From Callorhinus ursinus (taxonomy: Eukaryota > Chordata > Mammalia > Carnivora > Otariidae): DNA of 64,000 nt. The stretch's first letter is position 1. Every line of letters begins with the position of its first letter. Location of the stretch: contig NW_020312788.1 of the NCBI RefSeq assembly GCF_003265705.1, positions 8,255,004-8,319,003 of the forward strand, in the 5' to 3' direction. The notes under the pieces were generated by a model. It was not told the DNA's origin and did not search any database. It worked only from the letters and a program-made list of their open reading frames with translations. The translations under genes and the position numbers were made by a program. Positions 1 through 12,600 of the stretch are shown here, piece after piece.

Positions 1-60
1 TCATATTTTGTCCTGATAAAGATTTTTGCCAATTGATATGGGGATAAATGTAGTGCCTTG

Positions 61-95
61 TTGTTATTATTATTATTGTTATTATTATTATTATC
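61..95. repeat. (TTA)n microsatellite
   Basis: Short TTA/TTG trinucleotide array with one TTG interruption, in AT-rich intron. Confidence 0.8.
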
Positions 96-2261
96 TGGCC
101 TGATTTTTTTAGGTTCTTTTTGTCTAACATATCCAACTGATTCTCATCATCCCCATATTTTGTTACATCTTTATTGTTTAAGTATGGAACGTCTGATTTC
201 ACTTACGTTCCTTGTCTAGTAATATTTTTATCCTGTATGAATCAGTATCCAAATATTTTTAGAACACTCAAATCGGGTAATTTGAGGAGAGTTAATGAAA
301 GAGCCATTTACAAAAATGAGGGTAGAGTTTATGAGAAGCAACAAGAAACAATGCAGTGTCCCAGGCTTAGTAACGTTGGAGGGTCATTAGAAGGGGCAAG
401 CAGAGGGAATGATAATTATTGGAATCCTGAGACAGATCTATATGCTAAGGGCTGACAGGAACTATGAATTTAGTGAGGAGTGCATCCCAAACTGCAACCA
501 AGTAAAGCTAGAGTCTGGGGAAAAATACTCCATCTCTCTCTTCCTTCCCTTCAATCTTTTTTTTTTTAATGTTTATAATTAAAAATTTATAGCTAGAAAA
601 ATATCATCATGAATATTAGAAAAATTGCCCACCATGGACCCAGACTCTAAAGCAAATTACACAATATTTAAATAAAAAATTTAAGAAAGACCTTATGTAT
701 ATAAATACATAAGACAAAATTGCCCAATGGTCACTCACATTACATTTGTGATAGTGGTAAATATGAACCTTCAATCTCCTGCTGGTAATCACCACTGGCT
801 AAAACCCAACTAGAAGCCAGAGGATGAGGCAGTCCTGTTAGCATCTTCTCTCCATTCTGAACAGGAGGAGAATAAGATAGAGAATGAGCCTGGAGGGCAA
901 GCTGCATAAATTCAACAGAAATACCAACAATGACACCCCCATCTCAATGTCTTTCTAAAGAGGGCATGGCTTAGGAAGAGCATATGCCATTGTTCAATTA
1001 TTTTCCCTCTAGCTCAGTTCTGAATTACCATTCACTGTCTATATATTTTGCCAAGCATTCTACACCTTAGCTTCTGAGATGGGTTTTGAAATATTTATGC
1101 ATTCTCCATTAAGATGCAACTTGATATCACCTCTCTTGGAGGTTTTCCATAAAATCCGCATGTAGACACTGAAATACTGATTGCTTCTCAGGTGCAGTTC
1201 TTAGAAGGAGCGGCATTTTTAAAAATATCAACAAAATCAATCAATTTTCTTCTTGTGAATCGAAATTTGGGTACAGAGTCTTCCTATTATGTTTTTCTAG
1301 TGATGTTAGTAGGTGACCAAATGTTTTGGCTCCTTCCTTGTTCTTGTTAGCATCAATGGTATATAATATTGCCTGCTCTTTTCGTCCCTAGCCATTTACT
1401 GTGACAGTCAGAGAAAAGAATTTAGTAAATTAATTCTTTTTTAAAGTTTTAATCTTTTTCTTCTCAAATGTAATACATGATAAATCAACCTTGCCATTGG
1501 TTTTATAATGTCTGTCGAAATCTTACCAGTGTGTTCAATTTAATTTTTTTTCAGTTGTTTACCATTTGAAGGGTGATAAGTTTCCATTGCCATAAAAATG
1601 TCTGCCCCACTGGTTTACCATAGTAACTGAAATTTTCTTCTTTAGAGAATCTTCTCTAATACAGGATTTTATCTCCGTGAAGTTCCTATCAAGTGGACAT
1701 AGATTAAGAGACAGTCACTAATCAGCTACAAAGTCATCAGGTAAAAAAGAGTCATTGGTATTTAGATGGAGGTTTCTGTTTGGAGAAACTAAAAGCTTAA
1801 CCTTCAGCTTATGGAATTAACCCAGCTTTTACATCCAACATATTTCTAGTCCTGGGTAAAACCAAATGAGCATAGGGCTTATCTGCCAAAAATTTTTAGG
1901 CACCAGAGCTGAGATTTATTCTCTTATATGAAAATTAAGCCCCATGTATTTCTGTCAACAAGTGCTAGTCAAGACCTTTAGATAAATATATGGACTAGTA
2001 AATTTTCCTAAGAGATAAAACCTAGGAGAAGTTTAGAACTAGAGGCAAGGTCTAAGCAGGGAAACATACAGTTAGAGGCCAACAGAACCAGAAATAGGGG
2101 TGTGTCAAGCAGTTAGATGCTCACAAGGGAAGTGAGTATACCATAAGCACATTTTGTCCCCTCCCCTCAACTTGAAGAAAATGTTTAACTCAATCTTTCA
2201 GTTAATGACTTGTTAGTTACAGAATTCAAAATTATTCTTTGATAATTCTTTTATGGTAATA

Positions 2262-2495
2262 ATAGCTAAATTTTTTAGTGTATAAGGCAATATTTTAAGC
2301 TTTTTGCAGATATTGGCTTACTTAATCCTCATAATAACACTATGAAGTGGATAACATCATCCCTGTTTATCAGATGAGAAAACTGAGTCTCAGAGCGGTT
2401 AAGTAACTTATTCCAAGATCAAAAGCTGGAAAGTGGCAGATCTAAGAATTAACCTCTGACAATCTGATGCAGAAGCTTTTTGCTTATCTACTACT
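2262..2495 (-). mobile_element. MIR SINE remnant
   Basis: Carries the reverse complement of the MIR core: ATCAGATGAGAAAACTGAGT, then GGTTAAGTAACTT and AAAGTGGCAGATCTAAGAAT, in the order expected for an antisense MIR. Old, diverged, ends approximate. Confidence 0.8.
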
Positions 2496-3256
2496 CTACA
2501 CAGCCTCTCATGGACACAGAAATTACCTCCTGTCCCTCAGATAAACATATGTTGCTGTGTGACAAATCCGATCGTCCCCAGCCACATTTTTCTCTTGGAC
2601 TCAGCGTACAGATGGACCATAGCAGTTGCTCCTTTGCTACCTTAAAAAACATAGACTAGGTCATGAATCCTGATGTGAGTAAAACACAGAAGCAACAATA
2701 AATGTAGTCATTGTGAAGTTGAAATAAAACCTCTCTCTTGCTGTGCAACTGTATTTGGAAATATATATCCAGAGCAATATGAGCCACTGCAAAGCAAGCC
2801 CTGCCACCAGGCATCTGCTGTAGGCCCACGCTTCTGGCAACCTTGGGGAGCAGGGAACATCTATAGTAGTCACTTGCCCCCAAGCCTGGTGTCAAAGCCT
2901 AGAAGAGGGTGTTCCCCCCAACACTGCCAGTGGGAACAAAAACCCATGTTGTCACTAGTTTCCAGGATATCTTTTCTGCTCCATCTGCTATTCTATAAAA
3001 ATTAGTCTAGGCATTTAAAAAATAAAAATGAAAATCCCAAGTTATAATGGTCAAACAGGATAGAAAATTTTATGAGAAGAAGAGAGGGTTAAGTTTACCT
3101 GGAGAAATAACTTCAATTTCACTCTTTTCTGCTTCTATCGCTTTTGGCCCAGACAGGCCTACGGAGCCTACTTTTAACCCCATCAAGGCCCGTACTCACT
3201 GTAGAGCACTCTCAGAAGAGGCCTGAACCACTTTCCATGATTTGTTCCGTGTTTTA

Positions 3257-3467
3257 TTTTATTTTTTTTAAAGATTTTATTTATTTATTTATTTGAGACA
3301 GAATGAGAGAGAGAGAGAGAGAGAGCACATGAGATGGGGGAGGGTCAGAGGGAGAAGCAGACTCCCCGCTGAGCAGGGAGCCCGATGCGGGACTCGATCC
3401 CGGGACTCCAGGATCACCACCTGAGCTGAAGGCAGTTGCCCAACCGACTGAGCCACCCAGGCGCCCC
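3257..3467 (-). mobile_element. Can-SINE (tRNA-derived carnivore SINE), antisense
   Basis: Reads from a T-rich tail (AAAGATTTTATTTATTTA) through a GA-rich stretch to GCCACCCAGGCGCCCC, the complement of the Can-SINE head. A 15-bp target duplication with one mismatch, TTGTT(C/T)CGTGTTTTA, flanks it at 3242-3256 and 3468-3482, so the insertion is fairly recent. Confidence 0.95.
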
Positions 3468-3669
3468 TTGTTTCGTGTTTTAAAATGTTCCTTTTTCCTG
3501 TGTTGAATGAAGTGGAGGGTATCTTTCAGCATCCTGAAGCTGTGTGCTGAAGTCCAACCCTGGAAGAATCCAGAGCTCTGCATATCACCTATAGAGAAGC
3601 AGGAAAAAAGGCCTCGTTGTGTTGTGTGAAGATGGTGGCATGTGTTGCACCATCGAGATCATTACCCTG

Positions 3670-3860
3670 ACTCTCCAGCCGACTGGCCGTGTGACTTGGG
3701 GGAGGTTACTTCTTTCCATGACTCAAGGTCTTCCTCTATGAAATGGAGATATTTGCTGTAGGTACTTCATTAGGATTCTCATGAAGATTAAATAAGAGCA
3801 TGTACAGGACTCACCATGATAATTGGTCAATGGCAATTGTTTAATAACAGGTACCTATTT
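3670..3860 (+). mobile_element. MIR SINE remnant
   Basis: Sense-orientation MIR features in order: GTGTGACTTGGGGGAGGTTA, CTCTATGAAATGGAGATA, then GAAGATTAAATAAGAGCATG. Diverged; ends approximate. Confidence 0.7.
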
Positions 3861-3929
3861 CTTGTTGTTGTTAAAGTCAGAAATACTAGGCATGAGGTTA
3901 TTGAATTGGTTGCCCTGGAGGGGGGTCAC

Positions 3930-4200
3930 ACACCACTCACTTTGCCCCAGATTCACCATGTTTCTTCATTTCTAGCACTTTTCCCTCCACTCCCACTTTC
4001 TGCCCATCACAATCATTTAAGGCCCAGGTGAAAGAATGCCTTTTTCCATGAATGGCTTGTTCTCTTCTTGGGTATAGCACACTCTCATGAGTGGATTCTT
4101 CTTTTTTTTTTTTTTTGGATGAAAGGTTCCTTTTTTATTTGTGTTTGTAACTCCTACAATTTCTGGTGCAGTACCTTGTACATGGTAGGTACCTAACACA
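3930..4200 (+). mobile_element. Probable L2 LINE 3'-end remnant
   Basis: Pyrimidine-rich text followed by GGTGCAGTACCTTGTACATG and GTAGGTACCTAACAC, resembling the L2 3' end, interrupted by a T-run at about 4103-4117. Weakly supported. Confidence 0.4.
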
Positions 4201-5597
4201 ATCTTCTAAAATTTTATTGATTTAAAATATATTTTTACTCATTCTAAGATAAGAAATAAACTCGCATTATTTGTAGCTTTTGTTCTTGCTCCAAAGTTGC
4301 AAACTTAGTGTGGGCAGAAAATGTATAATTCTTTTCAGCAATCACAAGCACACCATGAATGGAGCATACCACACATGTGGCATGGGCAGCCTTAGTTAGC
4401 AATGATATCCACACTGTGGTGCTGGCCTCAGGATTCTAATTACGTTTGACCTTGACAGTAGTGTGTACATACTCTGGAGATGTGCAAACTTGCTCATATT
4501 CTGAGTCCATCTAGTCCATTAAGTGTTAATGCAATTTTACTGAAAAAAAAAAGTAGCAGTTTAGTGGGGTGGGCTTGCTGTAGGTACATTTGCAGCTTGG
4601 TAACATGAATATGTGTTATGAAAAAATTTGAACCAAATAACCAAATATTTACTTGAGTGTAAAAACCACAAAGTATTAAAAATTGTCACACATGTGCCCC
4701 CAAATTCCTCATTACAAATACAGAGTTGGCTTGCCAGGACATTGAGTACAGCACCGTAAGTCAGCCTCAGCTTGTTCTAACACTTATTAGTTCCAATACA
4801 CTAATTCAATCCGAACAACCCCCAAAATTAAACAGGAACCAAGACTGGGCAGTGGATAATCATAATAGTACATCTTAAGAGACAGTCTGATTTACTAGCT
4901 AAACAAGATGTAGGAGTTTTTCTTCCTAATTTCAATCCCCAAAATAATTTATTGGTGGTTCATAAAGAAAATAGAAAAATAGCTGAACTTGTTCTTTTTC
5001 AGTAATCAAGTTTATAAGTATGAAAACAACCTAACACCTGAGCATAAATGTTAACAGAAAATGTGTCAATAAGAAGGAGTGAGAGTAAACAAATAATTAT
5101 ATGTTACCTATCCCCATATTTTGAAGATGAAGAGGAATGACTCCTAAGGAAACACAGGGAAAATATTTTCTTGCAGATACCAGAGTTATCTCAGGCGATT
5201 TATGGTGCAGAATACTAATGAATTATTGAATTAGGGCTTTTACGTTCTAAAACCTGATCTCTGTTAAATAGTACGACCTAGGTTGTGAAACAGTCTCTCA
5301 TATTTAGTGATAACCTTTCAAGTTAGAGCTAGGTTATGGAGAAATCATCACTGCAGGATATGTGATCAAATATGACAATGCTATTTTACCTGGGCTTCTG
5401 AATGCTCGGATCAGGACCAATACCAAGCAAAATATATTAAGTAGGTGACACTGGCCTTTGCAGTTCTCTATCCCCTCCTGCCTCAACCCTGTGTTTTCTG
5501 CAGTTTCTTCCTCTCCTGGAAGCATCTAGGCAACCTGTGGTATATACTTTCCTCCCTCTCAGAAGGGTTTTTGAAACAGAGAGGGAGTATGACACAA

Positions 5598-5855
5598 TTC
5601 AGTATTTTTCAAAGGCTTTGCAAGGAGCTACATATTATTGAAAATTTCTCTAAAGTAGTATTTCAGAGTCAAATAAATTTGAGATGTGCTGGATTGAACA
5701 AAGTAGACATACTTGCTTTTGCAGAACTTCTCAAAACTTCTAATGCAATAATGTGCCCTAGCATCTCTTCGAAGAGGACACGTCCCAAACTGGATTAATT
5801 ATAGACAGCACTTTCTGATAATACCTATTAACATCTCACTGTTTGGGAAACACTG
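5598..5855. mobile_element. Possible old DNA-transposon (hAT-type MITE) remnant
   Basis: Ends with CTGTTTGGGAAACACTGA and begins with a partly complementary TTCAGTATTTTTCAAAGGC, the kind of terminal sequence seen in MER20/MER58-like elements. Family not certain. Confidence 0.3.
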
Positions 5856-5932
5856 ATGTAGGAGAAAGAGTAAAAGCTGGAAAGTTCAGAGTTCCAACCT
5901 GGTCTACTACCTACCTCAGAAACTTCTCTAAG

Positions 5933-6141
5933 GGGCGCCTGGGTGGCTCAGCTGGTTAAGCGACTGCCTTCGGCTCAGGTCATGATCCTGGAGTCCCGGG
6001 ATCAAGTCCCACATCGGGCTCCCTGCCCAGCAGGGAGTCTGCTTCTCCCTCTGAGGGAGTCTGCTTCTCCCTCTGACGCTCTTCCCTCTCGTGCTCTCTA
6101 TCTCTCATTCTCTCTCAAATAAATAAATTAAAAAAAAAAAA
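5933..6141 (+). mobile_element. Can-SINE with internal 22-bp tandem duplication
   Basis: Head GGGCGCCTGGGTGGCTCAG at 5934 and tail CAAATAAATAAATT plus A-run. A perfect 15-bp target duplication AGAAACTTCTCTAAG lies at 5918-5932 and 6142-6156. The body has an exact tandem duplication of 22 bp (6033-6054 and 6055-6076), a copy-specific change. Young by its intact duplication. Confidence 0.97.
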
Positions 6142-6684
6142 AGAAACTTCTCTAAGATAAAGTTTTCTCATGAGGAACATGTAGCACATAGAAAACATTC
6201 AGAAAATAGTAGCCATGACTTAATTATGTAGTTGTTAACAGCAGTAGTAAGATAATATAGAAAGACTGAGGAAGCAGAGTAGAACACCTTTATTCCTAGA
6301 AAGCCTAGAGCTGATAAAAAAGGAGGAGAGGTGGAAAGGGCATGAGGCAGTATAGGACTGAATGGAGTAAATGAAGTGCGGGGCTGGGGCAGTCCCAGCA
6401 AGTTGCACCAGCAAGTGCATGGTGACTTTCTGCCTCTCAGGTGGCAGGAGAAAGGAACTCTGCCTAATCTGGGAATGCTGCAGAAATGTGCAAGACCGGG
6501 GAAGAAGGAAGGAAGAGTTTTAGCTCAGGCCATTACTTATAAAAGATAAAAAATCTCTTAGAACATACCTGATTTAAAAATCATGGAATTCAGAGTCTTA
6601 GTCTGATGAAGGAATTAGAACCTGAGTATTCCTCCCCAATCACGGTAAGGGGAAGGAGTGCCCCAAGATCAAGGAAAAAGAGAA

Positions 6685-6830
6685 CTATGTATGGCTTACT
6701 TTTCATCTACATAATAGGGATGATAATGGTGCCATCATCATTTGTAAAATTGCAAGTGATATTAATGCATATAAGGCCATTAGAATGGTGGCTGGCATCC
6801 AATAAATGTTAGCTGTTATTATTACCCTTC
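6685..6830 (+). mobile_element. MIR SINE remnant (3' half)
   Basis: Contains ATAATAGGGATGATAATGGT, then GGTGGCTGGCATCCAATAAA and TGTTAGCTGTTATTATTACC, as in the sense MIR 3' half. Confidence 0.75.
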
Positions 6831-7309
6831 TTCCTAACGTGTGCTTTCAAATACTAATTATGGTAGTCCTAGAGCAAACCCAGAATTAAAGATTGTTTCA
6901 CACATTTCTGCTATATACCAAATTCCACTGAGTATGGGACCTGACCAAATGGGCTGAGCTCTGCTTTCGTTAAAATTACCTGGTCTGTAGTTTTCTTTTT
7001 AGAGGCAGTAAAACAGTTTATAGGGACAGGAGAAACATAGGAAATAAACCAAGGGCCTTGTCACTGCAAAGTTAAGGAGCCATATTTTAAGATAGTAGAT
7101 AATTAAAGGGTCTTTTCTAAGCCCCTACCCTATTCCAATGGCCATTTGATGCATTTTCTCACCCGAAGACAAGGGGATCAAGCTAGTGAGTTCATCACTG
7201 AAGCTCCAAAAAGAGTCGAATGACTTAGTTTTATCATCGAACCTTTCAGGGAAGTTTAACCACCATTTCAAGTTGAGAAATTTATTTCTCCCACCCCAGT
7301 TAATAATAA

Positions 7310-7540
7310 TACCTTTCATATTTATTGCTCAATTTTTATTCACCAGGTTCCATGGTACCTATTTTACAAGTATTCTCTAATTTCACCTTCCCAACAACAC
7401 TATGAGGTGAAGCACTTTCCCTTCTTTTCCTCATTTTACAGATGAGGAAGCTGAGTCTTGGGGAGATTAAGTAACCTGCCCAAGGCCACTCCATGACTAA
7501 CAGCAGAGCTAGGTCAGTCCAATTCCAGGGGTTCCACAGT
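7310..7540 (-). mobile_element. MIR SINE remnant
   Basis: Antisense MIR core is clear: CATTTTACAGATGAGGAAGC, GAGATTAAGTAACCTGCCCA, CAGCAGAGCTAGG. Confidence 0.85.
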
Positions 7541-8395
7541 GCTACTTACCCAAGAAATTTACTACTCATTGGCACTGCCTCAGCATTTTCTGAATGTTTA
7601 AAATTGTTTTAAGTAAGAAGGAATTAAAAATAAATTATTCATGCTGTTGACATCTCAGACAGTGCTAATACTACCACCCAGAACATGAATGTGACAAGCA
7701 GCTTTGTGTAAATTAGGTTAGTTCTTCATTTTTTCAAATGAAAGGCATCTATATAATCTCTCCTGGAAATTCTGAAAGGGTACTTCTAGTGCCATGTTAC
7801 TCTATCAGCTATCTAAATATATTCATAATTGTTATGATTTCATTATATCTGTGATTGTGATGCTAAATCTGTATGTGTTGGTAATTATCATGTTAAGTTT
7901 CTTTTTTTAGACCTAACGCATTGTTAGGTGCACAGCCAAATTTTTGCCAACTCAGTCTTTTTGTTAATAATGCTTCTGTGTAAAATGATTTTTAGCTCAC
8001 ATGACTTTCTCCAATTTGCTTTCACTTAGTTAGCTTCCTTTAGATTTAACCATGTGACTGGGGAAATAAGAAAAATAGGCAAGTAATGGAATATTTACCT
8101 CCCAATAAGCAGTCCCATTTGACCCAATCCATAAGGCCAAATAAACCATAGGCTATTCTATTATTCTTGTTAATAAATAGTTTTTCTAAGTGTACCTTCT
8201 GTCTCTTCAAATAAATAACACCTAGATCTTTTGAACTTATTTCTCTTCCCCGAGGCATCACTAGTACCTGAAACAGCCTGTGTCCAAAGTGTGTACTAAA
8301 ATACTACTTTTGAAGATACTCTAAGGGTTAAATCAATTCAATGTATCCTCAACCTCAAAAGACTGAATTCCAGGAACATAGAAGACATTCACAAC

Positions 8396-8731
8396 ATGAC
8401 CTTCTACCCCTCAAAGCCTCATCCATCACTTCCCGTTCCACATGATGTGTTCTGGTATACTATTAGTCTGTTCAGAAACAGTTTGCCTAACAAACTGTTT
8501 CGTGTGTCCGTGTCTTTACAGCAACCAGAGACTATCACTTCCCTTTTTCAATCCTTTCAATGGCTTCCCTTTGTCAGTCAAAGGCATTACAATGTCCACA
8601 AGGGGCTTGTTCTTCGGCCACTCTCCCTCTCCCTTGCTCTGTTACCACTGGGCCCTGGATCTCTCACCACTTTCCCCTCAGCTTAGTCTGTGTCAGCCAC
8701 ACTGACTGTCTGCTCTTCAGCCTCAGGGCCT
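8396..8731 (+). mobile_element. L2 LINE remnant, upstream part (split by an LTR)
   Basis: Shows L2 features in sense: CTTTCAATGGCTTCCCTTTG, then CAGCCACACTGACTGTCTGC and CCTCAGGGCCTAT. It is interrupted at the CAGGGCC point and resumes at about 9312, indicating the LTR at 8732-9311 inserted into it. Confidence 0.8.
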
Positions 8732-9311
8732 ATCCTAGTCAGCTCAGGCCGCCATAACAAAGTACTACAGACTGGGTGGCTTGAAACATAGAAATATATT
8801 TTCTCACAGTTCTTGAGGCTCAAAGTCCAAGATCAAGGTGCTGGCAGTGTTAGTCCCTGGTGAAAACTCTCTAATTGGCTTACAGATGGCTGTCTGCTCA
8901 CATGGCGTTTCCTCTCTGTACACACACTCTTGGTGTCTCTTCCTCTTCTTACAAGGACAATGTCCTGTTGAATTACAGCCCCACCGTTAGGACCTCATTT
9001 AACCTTAATTATCTCCTTGTAGGTCCTGTCTCCAAATACAGTCACACTGGGGTTAGGGCTTCAGTGTATGAATTTTAGGGGATATAATTCAGCCCCACAC
9101 CGGGCAGGGCGTTTTCTCTCTGTACACACACTCTTGATGTCTCTTCCTCTTCTTACAAGGACAATGTCCTGTTGAATTATGGCCCCACCGTAATTCAACC
9201 TTCAACGTAAAACCTTAATTATCTCCTTGTAGGTCCTGTCTCCAAATACAGTCACACTGGGGTTAGGGCTTCAATGTATGAATTTTAGGGGATATAATTC
9301 AGCCCCACACC
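8732..9311 (-). mobile_element. MaLR-like (MLT1/MST-related) solo LTR with a tandemly duplicated 3' part
   Basis: Reads antisense: GACTGGGTGGCTTGAAACAT, TTTCTCACAGTTCTTGAGGC, CCAAGATCAAGGTGCTGGCA, then TGTATGAATTTTAGGGGATA. Non-coding long terminal repeat of an ancient retroelement; no internal region is present. A block of about 205 bp (8904-9107) is repeated at 9108-9317, including its CAGCCCCACACC end. The family name is by resemblance only. Confidence 0.6.
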
Positions 9312-9670
9312 AGGCAGGGCCTTCACATGTGTTGTTACCTCTTTTCCCAGATACCCTCATGATTCACTTTTCAACATCTTCAGTTCTTTATTCAGATGTA
9401 ATCTTCTCAGGGAGGCCTTTCCCACTCTACTAAAAGTTATAGACTTTTCCCTGCTCCTGGCACTCACTATCCCCAGTCTTTATTTTCTCTGTGGTGTTCA
9501 ATGATACTATCACCATTTAATCTATTATGTGTTTTACTTATTTATTTCTGTCTCCCCAAACTCCACTAGATTATAAGCTACATGATGGCAGAATTTGGCT
9601 CATTTTTGTTCCCTGCCAAACTCTAGCACCTAGAACTGTGCCTGGCACATAGTGGTTTCTGAATAATTAG
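9312..9670 (+). mobile_element. L2 LINE remnant, downstream part to the 3' end
   Basis: Continues the L2 interrupted at 8731: CAGGGAGGCCTTTCCCACTC, CCACTAGATTATAAGCTACA, then AGAACTGTGCCTGGCACATA near the 3' end. The two parts join at the short CAGGGCC duplication. Confidence 0.8.
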
Positions 9671-9844
9671 TTTTTAAAGTGAAATTGGTTTGAATTGGGC
9701 ATATGTTTCTTCTCCGTGTTTACTCCTACTCAGCCTGAAAAGCTCAAACCCAACATAACCTGGCCTCTTACAAGAGTAACGCTTTGGGTATATTCAGTTT
9801 CTACACCTAGTAATATATATTAAAAGATTACATTCCCATGAGCT

Positions 9845-10020
9845 ACCGTTTGTATCTACTGTATATCAGGCACCATACTCTAAATGCATCCTCTCATTTA
9901 GTGCACCAACTTTAAAAGATAAGTATGAGTGCTCTGAATCTACAGAGAAAAAGCCAAGACAGAGAGAAGCTAAATGACTCATCAAGTTTAGAACCCAGGT
10001 CTCTCTCTATAACTGAAAAC
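9845..10020 (-). mobile_element. MIR SINE remnant, diverged
   Basis: Antisense order: ATCAGGCACCATACTCTAAA, GAGAGAAGCTAAATGACTCA, GAACCCAGGTCTCTCTCTAT. Weaker match than other MIRs here. Confidence 0.6.
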
Positions 10021-11297
10021 CATCTTCTTAAGACTGTAGGCTACTACCCACAGTCACAAATGCTGCTCTGACCTAGCTCAAGGGTCATTTCCAGTGGGCA
10101 GCTTTTCACGAACATCTCACTGTCAGGAAGAAGTAAAAGTAGCCAGGAAATATTCACTGAGATCCCATTATGTGTTGAGGGAGGCTTGTGTACATGTATT
10201 AATAATATCTTGATTTTGGGAAGCTTACAGTCTGGTTATAAATGTGCTATAAATGGAATATTTTCACTGCTCAGTTATTCTGCAAACTTTGGGATGAATT
10301 CTGGAAGTGAATTATGAGTACAAATGAAATCTCTGTGTGTTTACTTTTCTTATCAAGAGTGGGAAAACATCTGTTAAAAATAATCAAATGGCTAAACAAT
10401 GGCACATTAACTCTCCAATCATAGAAATTTCTTCTAGTTCTGTTTCAGGACTCCATCATGGTCTTCTGTTCTCTAAGTCACAACCTGACCAACAGTGATA
10501 GTGATATCAGCAGGCAATTACTTACATGGCGTGAGCTGAGAGATATCTGGAAGGTCTTATCTATACCACCAAAATATTTCTTTTACATAGAGGCTACGCC
10601 AGAGTTCATCCTGAGTTAAGTGTTGTTTTTCACTATTCTCCTTCAAAAAAAATTTCCTGAGAATAGTAATCCATTATGTCCTTAACAATCTTATGAGAAA
10701 TTAATATATTTCATGATGCTCCTCCTTGATAAGAGGAAGTTCATAATATTTCACCTTGGAGGCCTGGAGAGAGCAGAGGAAGATGTAGGAAGTGCTGAAA
10801 GAAAGAAATAAAAGGAAACATTAGATTCAGAAAAGCCAAGTACAAATTTCGCTTGTTTCCTATTTTTTGCCTCCCCTTGATTCCACTGTAAGTCATTTGT
10901 GACTGGGTAGCTGTCTCCATCTAGGAGATGCAGTGGTCCCCTTTGCTTTTCTAAAACGCTTTTCAACTCAAGATGAACAGTGCTGCCTCTTTGATGAGAC
11001 TTTTGTATCCTGAGGCTGCTATCTTTTGTTTTTCTTCTAAGGCAGGTCTCTAATGGTATTTTTTAATCTTCAAAGGGTCCCCTAGTCTACTAGAAAGTAG
11101 GAAATCACAAACTTTCAGGCATTCCCTAAACCAATCAGCTCAGAGAAGAATAATCTCCACTTGGTGCCCCAAAATACAAAGAGTGTAGCTTTCAGTTTCA
11201 AGAATGGCAAAAGGCTGGAGGAAATTACACAGAGAGCCTTGAAAATTAACTGAAGATCTCTCTGGAGATCCTCTAATAAGAGATGAAAATAATTGCT

Positions 11298-11358
11298 CAC
11301 CTTATTGAGTTTTGCTCCATGCCAGGTACTATTCTAAGAACTTTACATGTATATGAGT
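11298..11358 (-). mobile_element. MIR/L2 3'-end fragment
   Basis: TGCCAGGTACTATTCTAAGA followed by ACTTTACATGTATATGAG, a common end of antisense MIR or L2. Confidence 0.5.
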
Positions 11359-11609
11359 TCTACTGATCAGTGAGAAGCTTGGACTGTGAACAAAATGCAG
11401 CTTTTGTTTTTCATCATCCTATTTAATTTTATTCACTGGAGTAATTGACCCCTGTCTTCGGATGGTGATTTGGCTTTAAAATTACAACTCCCAACCGGCC
11501 TCAGGTCAGAATGCAATGGAAAGCCATCTTCAACTTCTTACCATTACCCTCTTCCCACACTCTGATTGCTATTTGCTTCCCTCCAAGTAGAAGATGAAAA
11601 GGCAGAAAG

Positions 11610-12200
11610 ATTATGGAACAGGACAGTTCCTACTTGGCTGGTGTATTTGCCTTCTCTGGATCTGGCCAGTGGGCAGAGCTGACACTGTTTTTCCTGGGTA
11701 GGCTCTTCAGAACTCTTGCGGGACTCTGTCTCCCTTCAGGTTCCTTCCCCTGCTGGTCCTATCCCTGCACCCTGGAGTTTCTTGCCTATTTCCTCCTTGG
11801 CCTCCAGCATCTGGTAGTTTGCTATCTGTCTCTTCCTCTGCAGTCCCTTCATCCCATCCTTGGAGAACCCTGCGCCCACTCCTGGTCCAGAATACTTGAC
11901 CATGAGGCCTATCTACCAATTCTTGGGTGCACCTGCCTGTCCCAATAATTATGGCCACTGTCTCTGCCACAGAAATTGAGAGCTTGTTCATTCTTGGCCC
12001 TCTATACCCCCAAGGTTGAGGCCCCATTATGGCCTACCATTCATCCACATAGCTTTCAAATACCCATTCTCCCTGTCTCCTCTTCTCTGCAGAGAACACA
12101 TTTCAGAGGTCCTGGAGTGGGTCCTTAAAATCCCCTCATTAGGCCTGGCCTTGGAAGATGGCAGCTCTTGAGGGTGGAAGGAGGGAAGCTCACGGCAATG
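11610..12200. other. GC-richer block, unidentified
   Basis: Stands out from the AT-rich intron by base composition. It has open frames on both strands (111 and 106 codons), but neither has a recognisable domain or splice context. I cannot assign a repeat family. Confidence 0.4.
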
Positions 12201-12409
12201 GGCCTGTCCTCTTCAAAGAGATCTTTTCCCCAATTCTCTCACCATTCTTCTCTCCGCAACTGTTCTACGTCTTGGATATAAAGATTCCATAGCTATTTCC
12301 TTCATAATCTGCATGTGTGGAGTGGAAGGAAGTCGTTCTCACTTTAGTTCCCTGATAGCTATTATATTAAACATAGCACATGAGTGAAAATTGAGAAAGG
12401 GACAATTCT

Positions 12410-12600
12410 ATTCTAATATCATAGTATACAGGTATTAATTCATTTGGTCCCCAAAACAATTCTATGAAGTAAGGATTATCCTCATTGTACAGAAGAATGA
12501 ACTGAATTGCTGTGGCATTTCTAAATCACCCAGGATTTACTCAGCAGATAAAGGATGGAGCTAGGATTCAGATTCAGACAGTCTAATTGGAGAGTGCTGC
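12410..12600 (-). mobile_element. MIR SINE remnant
   Basis: Antisense features: CAAAACAATTCTATGAAGTA, CCTCATTGTACAGAAGAATG, AGGATGGAGCTAGGATTCAG. Diverged. Confidence 0.7.

Noticed and set aside
5933..6141. tRNA gene-like A and B boxes in the SINE heads
   Set aside because: They belong to tRNA-derived Can-SINEs with A-rich tails and target duplications, not to functional tRNA genes.
11613..12027. Opposed 111- and 106-codon frames in a GC-richer block
   Set aside because: Higher GC removes chance stops; neither translation shows a recognisable family or exon boundaries.
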